This document shows positions 22,550 through 57,035 of a stretch of DNA of 64,000 nt, piece after piece. The notes beneath the pieces are model-generated. The model saw only the letters and a program-made list of their open reading frames with translations, was not told where the DNA came from and made no database searches. The position numbers were made by a program, and so were the translations under genes. Position 1 is the first letter of the stretch; every line of letters starts with the position of its first letter. The stretch is from Haliclystus octoradiatus (Eukaryota > Cnidaria > Staurozoa > Stauromedusae > Haliclystidae): positions 39,614,761 through 39,678,760 of the forward strand of contig OU744446.1 in NCBI GenBank assembly GCA_916610825.1, in the 5' to 3' direction.

Positions 22550-23287
22550 ATTATTAATTAAAATAAAGTTGCATTCCAATTTGTTACAAAGCATTTACAG
22601 ACATGATTAGACAACTTTGTAATCAATTTTGAGTTACAGTAGTTGTTAATTTCACCATTTGTCTCCTAAGCCTTTCAACGGAATTGACGCTGCACATATT
22701 TATTTATTTGAGAGGCAAATGATGAAATTATAAGCTACTCAGTACGCTGGAGGTAGGCTTATTCTTCTTAAAGGCTACATGAATAAAGGGAAAGCTAATT
22801 AATTATTTATTTGTTTTAAATTGTCGCAATCGTAATATGTTGCCATGCAATTTCCAATAATATCATTTTGTATTGTCTGGAAAAATTGCATCTATTTATT
22901 TCTATGAGTTGGTCTCAGACCAAACAACAATGATAATGGTGTTTTCTTTAACATTGTTTGCCAATAAGCAAATAAATAGAATTGCCTTACAAAAATTAAA
23001 ACGTAATATAATGCAAGGCTATTTAATACATGTATTCAATTCTGCATAATCGTGCTATTTTATTGTGGATTATAATAAATTTACTGCCGGTTGAATTCAA
23101 TTCGAAAATATAATCATTAAATGCATTTTTGAATGCACTAATTACAGAGATGTAAATGTTATCTGCATCTATAAAAGACAAGCTATCCTCTCGTATTCTA
23201 AGAAAAGTGTAGAAAACCAAATTGCCTTCTGCTTTGCAAAAGACCCAACTGTTGATATTAATTAAAACCTGCTTAAAAATGTTATTG
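22550..23287. other. 3' regions of K2P-like copy B and BICC1
   Basis: Convergent 3' ends with no further gene. A poly(A) signal for BICC1 (TTTATT on plus, AATAAA on minus) is at 23059-23064, about 225 bp past its stop. Confidence 0.5.
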
Positions 23288-39039
<15,752 letters not shown>

Positions 39040-40403
39040 TCAACATACAAAAACAAATGACGGAATTCCACGACGCTACATCTGTCAATCAGCCAATCAC
39101 AAACAGCTAAAAACGTTGCCATGACATTTATCCCCGCCCCAACATTCCGTCCCTTCGCCTTTACAATGAGTATCACTGTTATATATTAGCTGAACTAATA
39201 ATATATATATTTTTAGCAATCAATATCAGTATTTAGACGCCTGTTATATTTCACCATTTGCCCTAATGAAAATTGACCATCGGATATATTTACCTCATCG
39301 CATTTCCATTTTGTATAGTCAGTTTAAAAACAGGGGCATCTTCAATCAGAAAGACAAAGTGAAGGAAACAAACCTACTGATGATATTGGTGATAAAGAAA
39401 CAACGATGCGACGATTAATATAAACTAGTCTTGCCATTGACGTAAGGACTTGACCACGGTAACTGTAACTTTGTAACATCTAGGGATATAATAGTTAATC
39501 TCTAATCGCAATGGTCACGAAAATAACACAAGTGCTTGAGGCGTGGAACGTAAAAAGCAAGATATGATATGATACTAAATTTGACAAATGCTCAATCACT
39601 CTTAATGGTGTTTTGAAGACATGCTATTTCTAAGCGTTATTACCAAAGCAAAAACCACTATCATGGTATACAATACCAACAATAAGAAATTATGAACGCT
39701 ATTATTAGCAGTAGTGGCAATGAAATCATATTGTCATAATAACTTATTTGATGTCAGATTTAACTCACCGCATTGATTTGCACTGCTATTTCAGCTATAA
39801 GGTTTCGAATGGCAAATGTCTATCGAATTGATCTGCCCGACTGGTTACTGATGGCCGATAACAAATTATTACTTTTCCTTATTTTCTGTCGCTGTTCGGC
39901 TTTGAAGTATCAAAAATCTACGAACCGGAAGTTAGTCTTCGTCTGTCATTCAATCGACCGGCTTTCAACAGTTTCTCAAATTACAATCTTTGGTAAATAA
40001 AGTTCAAAGTTTTTGGTAAGAACTTCTGGTTGGGGGTGAAAATAACGAAACAGGAAGCAGCCAGACCCAGAATAAGGCAAATATGAACAATAAATAATAT
40101 ACATTTCACATTAAATATTATTTACTTTGTAATGATAATATTATTAATAGAAAGAGGAAAATGGTTTGCCACCATCATTAATTAACACCACCATTAATAT
40201 TCACAATTGGATTTGAGCTGAATCACAACTTCTAATAATCGATTATTACGTCATCATAGAGATACCGCTTGCTATCTGCTTCTCGCCGATGGCCTCAGCA
40301 TCATTTACAGTGCCTTGAAAATGGAAATGAGGCTATGAATAATTATTCAATATAATCTTTTTCATATACTTTACAATTAATTAGTATAGTATAATTGATG
40401 ATG
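39040..40403. other. Region between the BICC1 start and the PTEN stop
   Basis: Holds the BICC1 promoter and PTEN 3' UTR. An ETS-type CCGGAAGT occurs near 39925. No gene, no clear TATA box and no strong poly(A) signal for PTEN could be assigned. Confidence 0.4.
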
Positions 40404-46656
<6,253 letters not shown>

Positions 46657-47104
46657 TATGCAATATTCAACCAATGCGATTTATTTACGTGCAGAAAGGT
46701 TGTGGTATAAGTCAGGGAACTAAAACGCCTTGCATTGCAAAACGGCGTAATCAAATCAAAATAGAGACGAATACGTAGAAGTTAATCCTCGAACGAAATA
46801 AATATTTTGACTTATCCAATTGACAACCAATTATACGTGTATATCGTTATGTATCGTTTGGCATGATTAACAATACTTTGCGTTACAATTGCTACAAGCC
46901 AGCATAATTTCGAATACAACACAGTCACAAAATCACAGAACGAACGATCAAGAAGACACACCAGGACTAGAAACGAGGCCTCTGTATTACGAGATCGCAA
47001 ATATTACGTCATGGATTAGAAACGAGACATAAAATGGTGGCGTCGATAAAGCAGAAAAATTTAAATCTCTCTATTTTGGTTATTTCGTTTAAAGCTAATT
47101 AAGG
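46657..47104. promoter_or_regulatory. Divergent promoter region, PTEN / STAMBP
   Basis: 448 bp between the two start codons on opposite strands. Both promoters and 5' UTRs should be here unless non-coding upstream exons exist. No TATA box is evident. Confidence 0.5.
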
Positions 47105-50100
47105 ATGGCTGCATTGATTGATATCAGTGTATATGAACCATCTAATAGATTACGTGCAGTTTGTGATGGTGCTACAGAAGTTGCTGTCGATCCAAATACA
47201 CCGGCTAAACGATATTTCAGATCTACGATTGAGATGGAACGAATGGTGGGTTAACTTATTATGTAGGCTATTATGAATAGAAGTAGTAGCAGTAGTAGTA
47301 TAGACAGTCACATTATAGGAATGTGCCTTCCCTCTTACGCCTTATATATTTGCTGACAAAGAAACGTATAAATAACTCAACACAATTCACGATCATTATG
47401 AAAAGATACTAGCCTACTCCCATCGAAGCATCTCCTTCGGTTGCCAGTGAAGGATATCATGCAGCGGTTGAGGGGCATACGTCTTTGATATTTCGATTTG
47501 ACCTAAAAAAGACATCTGACGTTGGTGAGCAATAGCAGCTAGGCAGAAGGGGAAAGTTTTGTAAGTTTAGCAGTAGACAGTAAGTTGGGCCAATGTATTC
47601 CTAAAGCATGCCGAAGCATGGCGTCATAAGCTGAATCAAGTCGGGTCAATAGTGAGGTTGATAGAACCCACATTTCAGATGCATATAGTAGAACAGGTTT
47701 TATCGTGTGTCTGAACAGTCTTAACTTAATGTCAGTGTTGACATCAAGCGCCCAGAATTTATTTAGACCTCTAATGGCTGCACCGTTTTACCAACCCATT
47801 CAACTTCATCAAGAAGTTGTTGCGCATCAGATATGCTATTTGTTAAGATAGCAATATCGTCAACGACTGAGAGGTCCGATACGCTACACTCTGGATGAGT
47901 CAGGGCATGAAATACGGAAAACTTAATCAATAAATAGAGTAAATAAAAAAGAGGGTATTAATATGAATAGTCTATGTTGTATGGTACGGTATAGCCTTTT
48001 TAAATTCTGTCGTAGTTCTTATCTGATCTAATCAGTCGCCTTATTTATAAAAATTTGCAGGCAAAAGTGTATATCGATGAGGGGAATGTTGAAAATGCCT
48101 TGATTCTGTATCTTAGATTAATAAGGTAAGATTCTGAAGATAATATATCTACAATTCAAATTGTCATTTGAACTACATCTCATCAAATTTTGTGAAATAT
48201 TTTACTCATTTAAGACATAATAAACTTTCTTCCTATACTATTAATATATATTGATTGTCGATATAGGCTGTCCCATTCTCATTTGTCGCAAGAATTCACT
48301 TTAGATATTTATTGGTTAGACATGATTTATGTTGACGATTTTCCGTGCTGAGTTTTGGATTTTAAGATAAACCATTAATTTAAACACATGGACAATTTGC
48401 ACAGAAAAAAGATAACCAGCTATAAAAATGCAAAGAAATTGCAGTATAATTAATACAGTAGGCTAACTTAAAAATAACGGCGCTATTAGCCCGACACCTA
48501 TTTCAAAATCATAGCCGTCTGGCACTCGATTTGCGCATGCTCAATTTATTTTCAAGGTAACAAATGTACAAAATTGATTCAACAAAGATCTCTGATTTAT
48601 GAAAACTGAAAACTATCAACAAATTATACATTTGTAAGTTAAATCCATGCTAGCCTTATAAGGACTAAGGACCAGTCAGATCTAAAATAGGCCATTTCAA
48701 TACCCATCTATTTGAATGCTGTTATGATATCCATCTCAAGTCATTAAGTGCCAAATAAATCATGCATCATACTGTTCGCAGTCTGTCCAGAACGAAAAGT
48801 TGAATTCAAATCATAAATCAGCAGACGGCATATCGTGTGAATTCCAGTAATGCTATCTGACTGTGATTCTTTCGGATTTAGAAAGACAACAAAATTCAAA
48901 ATAATAACACGATAGTCAAAAATGGCCCAAGTAAAATCTAGACTTCCATCAGTAGATGTCTAATTGAAAACAACTTTGTCAGATCAGACCAGAGACATCT
49001 GCAGGAGCACGTGATGATTAGATGATTGATGAGGAGATCCTACTTGAACAATAGCGAGATGACGTAATATCCATTGTGTTTATTGATGGGGAGATTCCTC
49101 ACGTACAATTATAGTAATGACGTAATTGCAAAAGTCAAAGCGGTGTAATCTGGAGCCGCAAAATGGAAAGATACATTTTGTTTCGATGTAAAAAGCAGAA
49201 AACGAAATTCAAAAATCAAGATTCAAGAACCCAGTTTAGAACGCAGCGCTTCAAATGGTAGGCTACTACTTACGAAAATTTTAATTCAGAATTCAGAGAG
49301 ATATACGCAAACAACCATTGGAAAGGACTTATAATTATAGGTTATGATAAAGAAACAAATATTAAATATATATAAACAGAGAATTACACAGGCTTTCGTT
49401 TGATTATTTTTTGTTTCAATCAAGAGACAAATAGCAAAGTTCAGAGGAATTACACGCAACACAGAGTGAAAAATTATTGATCGAGAACATAAACAAGATC
49501 ATGAAATACTAATTTACAGATGATAACATTGTTCAATTTCGATAAAATTCAAATCACATCTTTGAGCAATATATCTTTAATATTGTTGATGCTAGTTTTT
49601 TTCTTGAAACATTATTCGTTTGATTTCAGAGCAATTTTACTTTCATATAAATCTTTGTTTTCATAAATGATATTAAGATGCTGTCCAACAGTAAATAATA
49701 TCATCCGATCTTGGGTACACCAAATGTAACCTGTGAATTGCTGTAGGTTACGTGAAGTTGTGTCTGCTATTTATTATCCACTCCAAGATATACACAACAA
49801 TAAATAATAACAATATAGATTCAGTTTATACTTTATATTAACCAATAAACCGAATTGAACATGAATACACTGATATTTTGCTGGTTTTCTAAAGGAATAT
49901 AAACGTAAATTAAATATATGTGCAATAGATAATAAAAAGCGATTACAATAAAATAATAATGATTAAATAATTACCTTCAGTGAATGACTGTCTAAGTAAA
50001 ACTTAGACCAACAAATAAACAGCTTTTAAATCCATTTAATTACCAATAAATGTTGTTGTTGTTTATTTGTCAAAAATACTGACTGGATTATATAGGAAAG

Positions 50101-53100
50101 TAAAACTTCCACTTACATATATCCGTTAAATACATAAAGAAAGGATAAAATTAAAATGTGTTAATTGTGTTAACTATACTAGTAGTTCATATAGATTGTT
50201 AATTAACTTTGCATAAGGCATTTAGATCAACAGTGTTCAATTTTGATTTGAAAGAAATTAATGATTTGGAGGTTACCACACTCTCTGATAAACTGTTCCA
50301 CCATGGAATTACTCGATTGATAAATTGGTATTTGCTGATATTTAGCCTACCGGATACATTTGTCAGTTGTAACTTTAAGGAGTTACCTCGCATTGAATAT
50401 TTAATTTTATTGAATTTACAAAATTCTTCTAAATGTAGATCTACTAGATTATTAATAATTTTAAACATCATTATCAGATCGCTTTTGATTCTCCTTAATT
50501 CCAAAGAATCAATATTAAGATACTTCAGACGAGTTTGATATGTTTGACCGTAAATGTGTTTGATGTGGCATACATGCCTGATAAATGTTCTTTGAACCTT
50601 TTCAATGCTAATGATATCTTTAATTAAATATGGTGACCATACAGGAGACACTGATTCTAAAAGTGGTCTCACGTACACACTGTATGCTTTCATTAAAACA
50701 TCACCATCTCTACTTGAGAAACATTTTCTTATTAGGAATGACATAGACTTGGCCTTTGCAGTAATGATAGCGCAATGAGCTGAAGGCTTGAGGTCGGTAG
50801 TGAATACAACTCCCAGGTCTTTTATTCTATTTACTGTTCTCAGTTCTTTTTCTTCCAAGTTGTAAATCTGTTGCCGAACGTTGACATTTCCAAAGGAAAA
50901 TACGCACATTTGTGAAAAGCTAGACGTAACTGCCATGTTTGGCCCATGTAACAACTTCATCTAATGATCTCTGTAGATTTAGATTTGACTCGGATCTTGT
51001 AGAAAAGATTTTTGCGTCGTCTGCGAACAATTTGATATGACATTCGTCCTCAAGGCAACTTACAATGTCATTAATAAAATATAACAAACAATAGAGGGCC
51101 AAGTACGGAACCCTGGGATACACCGCTGTTAACATTTAAAGAATTAGAATAGACAATTTCAATACAAACAGATTGAGTGTGACCAGATAAAAATGATGAT
51201 ATCCATTTGATGAGCTCGAATTGTATACCATATGCGTTGAGCTTGATAACTAGCTTATTGTGCGACACGGTATCAAAAGCTTTACTAAGGTCCAAATAAA
51301 TGACAAGGTTTGGCTGATGCTCTCTTCAATGAGACTTACTCAGACTGCTAAGATTTACATGACTATAGGTACAATATTATAATTAACTGATCCGCAACTA
51401 ATTATCTAAGATATTTGATATAATTAACAATTAACCGGTTTGGCTACAGTGAATTAAATGAATTAAAAGTAAGTAAGCTAATATTATTACAAAGAAATAT
51501 ATTTATACTAACTAAATATAACAAGCCTCGTTTAGCAAATGATATGATAAATAAGATAAGCTTGTAAATAAATAACGTTGTGAACATTCCAACATTTTTT
51601 TGCGTTTAGCCATTAAAACGTAAAATGTTGGCAAAAATCACGATCAAACTCTCCTGTGGAAAATAAAATTGTTCTTTTTTGGTTTCAAAAAGTGGGACAC
51701 GAGAATCTCCAAAATGCCATGTTTGAGGTCAATTTTGACGGGGGAGAGTCGCGCTGTATAAAACTCAATAACAACATGTATGAATAGAAACGTTCTATCC
51801 AAATCCGTTTTTAAAAAAAATGTGAGATATACACTGTAAGTAGCAAAGATGAATGTCAGATTTTTGACTATTTTCAATTGTATTCAAGTTTACAAGCAGA
51901 AGACAAATAATTTACTTCCTTTCCTTTAGAATTTAAAAATGAAAAGATGCATTTGTATTGTATTTTATGATAATGGATGAACAATGGGCACGTCTGATTT
52001 ACGGAAAACTAATAACAAATTACGGAAAAATATAAAACAAGGTCTATGGTATTCTGCTTTCTGTAAACAAGTGTACCGCATGGGAATACATTGTTTTGAG
52101 CGATGGATTTACGTGGAGTGAATATAGCAACAACTATTTTGCGATGATGTTTTGAAACTTTTGAGTTTGGACATTTAACATAACAAATTTGTATGTTATT
52201 GATATTTTGTTTAATTTACTCCTCCAGTCTTCTACGTAGTTATATCATCGATTAATCGAACTGTTTGATTGATCTACTGTATTTGGAATTTTTGTCACTG
52301 TCATCTTCGTTAGTTATTTTCATCATGTTTTCACACCGAAGGCTCTGCCTTTGTCTACCTAACATTTCCTTGTAATGTATTGCATTGTTGTCGTTTTTGA
52401 TGGGTGAAACTATAAAAGAGTTCTGATTATTATCATTACTAATCTCTTGACAATTGGGCTAAGCAATGGTAACTGCGCAAGATAAAGATAAACTCCAATG
52501 TTTACTTTATCAAGATATTGTCTGCTACTTGCAAACACTGTTTAGATCGTAATTTGTATTTAATTAAAAACATTTACAATTTTGTATTCTTTTCTATCGA
52601 CAATTAATTTTACGAATAAAACATAACAGATGCTAGGACAAAATAATCACAATCCAAGACAACATTGCAAAATGTTATATTCACTGCATCTAAATCCACC
52701 GCTCACGACGATGTATTCCCGCGCGGTACACTTGTTTACAGAAAGCAGAATACCTCGTGTTATATTTTTCCGCAAATTTCTTTCCGTTTTCCGTAAACCA
52801 GACGTGCCCTGAACAATAGTCCCTAAAATTAAAGCTGTAAAAACATATAAATGGTTAAAAATGCAAAAAAGTTTTAAGAAGCAAAAATTATAACCCCGGA
52901 TGGAAAAATGTTTTATTGGACCCTGCTTATTAGATTTAGTATATACCAGTATTTATATTTATTTAAGTATTTTATTTTGTTGATTGGAGATGTGATATTG
53001 AGCTTGAGTGCACATAGTCACCGTACCAGCCTCCTAACCTTTGCTTACACCCGCTCAGTGACACTACTACTTTACCTTTGGTTCCGAAAATTGTAAAAAT

Positions 53101-55538
53101 AATGTAAATGTTCTTTTTCATGAATGCATATTTATTAAATGTAGTTTTAGTCTTTTAGTTGAGAAATTACCAAATCATCCGCTCTATTCTCAGATCCCTC
53201 AACAAGATATAAAAACACGCAAAAAGGTAACACAAAAACAATAATATTAAACATCAAACTCAATCTGTTTGGCTACAGTATTTGCTTTGATTATGATTTG
53301 CAGAAATTGGTCACTACCATATTTCCAACAGCAGAGACATTAAAAAATAAATTACGTCGAAAATTTGAAGATGAATATGAGCAGAAAAAAGAAGAGCAAA
53401 GAGTATTGGCTGCTGAGGTTAGCTTGAATTTTACCAATTTAATTTAATTTTAATTTTGCAAAGACATCAATAACTAATTCACAGATCAATTCTAATTGTC
53501 TTATTTATTATTGTTGTTGTTGCTATTCTTACGTTAACAGAATGAGAAAAAGGCAGCACAAGTAGAGAAAGAACAAACCATTGCACAAGAAGGCATAAGA
53601 AAGGATGAAGAATCAATTCAAAATATTATACATAAATTCGCTCCAAGTTCTGTTACTATCAATCATGGTGTGCTGCCAGACGTTCCACCGATAGCCCCAG
53701 GTTCTTTATCAGACTATAGCACTGCACCAGCGTTATCATCAATGTATCCGACATCAATCAAACACAAACCTGAGTCTAATGAGATTGATGAAACTAAAAT
53801 ATTTCCCAGGTATAAGATAATCTTATGTCTGCGTTTAAGACGTAAGTGGCCATGATCCATAAAAAACTGGTCTGTGATGGATGAGTCTACAAAGAGAACA
53901 TACACAATGAGACGATTAAATACATGTTCAACCGAATAGTTATGTAATAGAGAAACATTCAACTCATGTGAAACCATCCTAATGTTATCAGGTCATATTT
54001 ATCCTGGACCTCAAAAAGCTCCTCTTCGTTAAGTGTCACACAACTGTCAGCCGTACCAGTCTGCTTGAGAATGACTAGATATGTAATGACATCTGTAGTG
54101 TAATCCGTAAGGTATTTACTCAGTAAATGTCGCAATATTTGGTATCCCCTCCCCCTGTACACTTTTGGATCACCCCCCCCCCCGTTCTACGTATGTATTG
54201 ACAGGTTTGCACACACACACACACACCCAAATTTTGTCTGTTGTTCCCGAAAGTATGAATGCAACCATTTTTACAAAAATGAAAATTCTCACGATTAATA
54301 ATGAATTATAGTTTAACTTTTCTGCAATAAAGATCATCAATAAACTGATAACTAATTGCATTATAATATTTCGAAAGTACTACAAAGACAGTCAAGTTAC
54401 GTACATCTTTTGATGGTTTCCACCCCCCCCCCCACCCCATATACGCAGCTGTACACTTTTGATTTGACCCCTCCCCCCACAACTATGGATGGCCCCTAAT
54501 GTAAGTCATGTATTTTTCATAATGTATCTCCATTTAATTCAGCATTCAAACACCTCAAGTCAATCGATTCAACAAGCCGGAGCATTTACTGGACACCAAA
54601 CAGAGTAAATAGGTTTTATAATTGTTAACAGTGTTGTTTCCACCAGATACATTATGTACAAACTCAAAGTTTATATTTTATTCAGGCCGTCTTGTTCCTT
54701 CGCTTATGAATCTACATTATCCAGGACTGGTTGTTGATAAATTCATGGAGCGTGCTCATATCAACACATCAAGCAACATAGAAACATGTGGAATCCTGTG
54801 TGGAAAATTGGTTAGTTTCTAGTCCGGATGAGTTATTACTTTGCCTGGATCATTTTAACAGTAAGTTCTATTTTGCTTTTTTAAGTCGCACGGTGAATTT
54901 GTCATTACACATCTAGTCATTCTCAAGCAGACTGGTACGGCTGACAGTTGTGTGACACTTAACGAAGAGGAGCTATTTGAGGTCCAGGATAAATATGACC
55001 TGATAACATTAGGATGGATTCACGTGAGTTGAATGTTTCTCTATTTGGTAACAATTCGGTTGAACATGTATTTAATCGCCTCATTGTGTATGTTCTCTTT
55101 GTAGACTCATCCATCACAGACCAGTTTTTTATCAAGTGTTGATCTTCACACACAGTTCTCTTATCAACAGTTGCTACCTGAAGCTATTGCCATTGTCTGT
55201 GCTCCAAAATACAAAGAGTGAGTTTTTGATGGTTGAATTAATTAATAACAATTCTTATGTACTTCGGATGTTCATCTCTTATTTGTATTTCAGAGTGGGT
55301 GTTTATAACCTAACCCAAGATCATGGATTAAAAATAATAGGATCATGTCATCAAAATGGCTTTCATTTTCATGCAAAGGAACCACCTCTCTTCAAGGTTG
55401 GACTTAATCTACAATGAAACATGATACTGCCTGTTTTATATTTATTTTATTTTGATTACATCTCATTTATTGTTGCAGGGCTGTGAGCATGTCATCATGA
55501 GTGATTCGATCTCGTTGGATGTAATTGATTTAAGATAG
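47105..55538 (+). CDS. STAMBP: STAMBP (AMSH) JAMM-type K63 deubiquitinase
   Basis: Eleven exons: 47105-47245, 48061-48125, 53145-53226, 53304-53417, 53541-53809, 54543-54604, 54686-54810, 54886-55023, 55105-55217, 55294-55396, 55479-55538; 423 residues (human 424). The N-terminal helical dimer/MIT-like domain (about 1-110; [23 protein letters not shown]) is followed by a charged coiled coil (about 115-165). The C-terminal MPN+ domain has the JAMM zinc site: Glu277 ([10 protein letters not shown]), His332 and His334 (GWIHTHP) and Asp345 (SSVD). AMSH acts at ESCRT-0/III on endosomes and cleaves Lys63-linked ubiquitin (family knowledge). Intron 2 is about 5 kb and full of transposon relics. Intron 5 carries an inverted copy of exons 8-9. 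Confidence 0.95.
47400..47900 (-). pseudogene. Decayed LINE reverse-transcriptase relic
   Basis: On minus, [19 protein letters not shown] recalls the (Y/F)ADDIAIL catalytic motif of RT, followed farther on by [19 protein letters not shown], typical of the post-RT region of LINEs. Stops and gaps interrupt it. Located in STAMBP intron 1, antisense. Confidence 0.65.
48126..50198. other. STAMBP intron 2, first part
   Basis: AT-rich with no recognised gene or exon. Related GGAGAT/GACGTAAT words recur at 49030-49065 and 49087-49123. Confidence 0.4.
50199..51330 (-). pseudogene. 5'-truncated LINE with reverse transcriptase (Jockey/CR1-like)
   Basis: Reading on minus: [27 protein letters not shown], then INDI and the catalytic FADDAKIF, then a 250-residue post-RT region ([26 protein letters not shown]) ending at 50199. 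A one-base insertion between LLFV and INDI and further frameshifts after TWAKH break the frame. Upstream RT blocks and the apurinic endonuclease are missing. It is antisense within STAMBP intron 2. Confidence 0.85.
51986..52809. mobile_element. 824-bp element with long TIRs and an 8-bp target duplication
   Basis: GGGCACGTCTG at the left is mirrored by CAGACGTGCCC at the right. The arms continue inward for more than 150 bp with inverted matches such as CTTTCTGTAAACAAGTGTAC / GTACACTTGTTTACAGAAAG. TGAACAAT directly flanks both ends (51978-51985 and 52810-52817). An 8-bp duplication fits the hAT or P superfamilies. No transposase frame is present. STAMBP intron 2. Confidence 0.85.
53861..54091 (-). 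pseudogene. Inverted 231-bp copy of STAMBP exons 8-9 in intron 5
   Basis: The minus strand of 54091-53861 repeats 54900-55130: most of exon 8, the whole 81-bp intron 8 and the first 26 bp of exon 9. Lengths are equal and there are only about ten differences. The exon 8 end is changed (GGTTTCACATGAGT instead of GGATTCACGTGAGT), which destroys the donor and alters the zinc-binding Trp-Ile-His context. As it lies opposite to the gene it cannot be spliced as exon 8, but it can base-pair with it in the pre-mRNA. Confidence 0.9.
54172..54186. repeat. Low-complexity C runs in STAMBP intron 5
   Basis: Poly-C runs at 54173-54184 and near 54423-54432 plus a (CA)n run near 54212-54226. Assembly errors are possible here. 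Confidence 0.6.
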
Positions 55539-57035
55539 TTTATTGTTAAAGTGAATATAGAGAGTGTAATTGTCTACTTTTTAAATTTTTTAATAATTAA
55601 TTACAAGTTGTTGATGTAACTAGCCACGTGTTTGATCGTGAAAATAGGCCAGCGGTAATCTATGCCACAAGGACCAACAATGGCGGATCGACACAAGAAA
55701 ACATTTCAGAAATGAAAATTAGGAAATTGTAATCAAATGAACATATGGAATGTTATTATGAACTTGTGAGGTGAGATAATTCATTTCTGACTCTGTTCTA
55801 CTAATAGAGTACTAGGTAAGCTTTTCGAATAAGCAAAATTATATGAAATTCTAACTTGTCGCCATAACCCTTGTGGCCTTCACTCAGCACATCAGCACTG
55901 CACTGCTGTACTGCTGTTCTACATAGGCCCTACACACATTACACCTATGCTATACTCTCGCTGGATATCATCAAAAAACATTCCCTTCTGCAGGTCCGTA
56001 GTTGACAGCGAGGACCTACCCCTTGAAAATGTTTCCATTGGATGATGGAATCATATTATTTCACCAATGAATAATATTAGAATTACAGTTTTTTTCAGAA
56101 TCCTATCTTATTAATGCAGGCCTTACCAGTTAATCCGTACTCAGTGTGAAGCGTCCACGCTTTCAGCTCGCAGTTGAGTCAAGTTTTTAAAAGTAATTTA
56201 ACTAAGTAATGTAAGATAAGTTTTTTCTAATCATCCTTCATGGCAATATAAACAAATCCAGAAACTATTTTGAACATTTTAAATTTTATAATTCCATCAA
56301 AGTATGAGAAACTTCCAAGTACGAGACTCTATCAAAGCTTGAAAACCTTCGGTATTTGCTACCAGAATTGCTCCTTTTTTCACAGATAAAAATATTCTAT
56401 TTATCAATTCATTCACAATAACACCCTTACTGATGCATAAACTAAAAATCCTAAGCTTCAATAGAGTCTAAAAACAATTGGTACATCAAAATTTTCATCA
56501 ATAACAGTACAGTAAAAACGTGGACGGATGTAATCTGAGTACGGTTTAATTGGATACCAAACGTGAACAAAGTATTTGCTGTTGTGCACCGGAGATCTCA
56601 GCAAAAACTGCCCATCTCTGCAGACTGGTCCCCCTATATCCTATACTACGGTAAAATAAAATAAGCCTTCTTTGTTAACAAACATCACAATATTGAAAAC
56701 TATTAAAAGATCTCAGGATTTGACTATCTATACGCCATTGCTTCGAAAAATCAGCCATGATTTACGCCATTTATATGCCATGGAATGATTGGAATCCACT
56801 CATATGAACGAAAGGAGTTAAGATAAGAAAATGGTTATTCTTAAGGTACATGATCGATCATTCAGATGAATGCCACATCAAAAAATGTGAAACAAGGAAC
56901 CTTTCAAAGAGTAATGATTCGTGTATCCTATAATTATCTTGTGTCTTCAGAATTAGTCAAACTGAAAACAGAGCTCATGAATTGTAACTGTTTATATTGC
57001 CAGGTGATGGTGATGTGAGCATTCAATAAAAGCAG
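55539..57035. other. STAMBP 3' flank and MFSD5 5' region
   Basis: No coding exon recognised. A TGCCAG|GTG context at 57000 could be the acceptor of a 5' UTR intron of MFSD5. The MFSD5 promoter presumably lies within this stretch. Confidence 0.4.
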
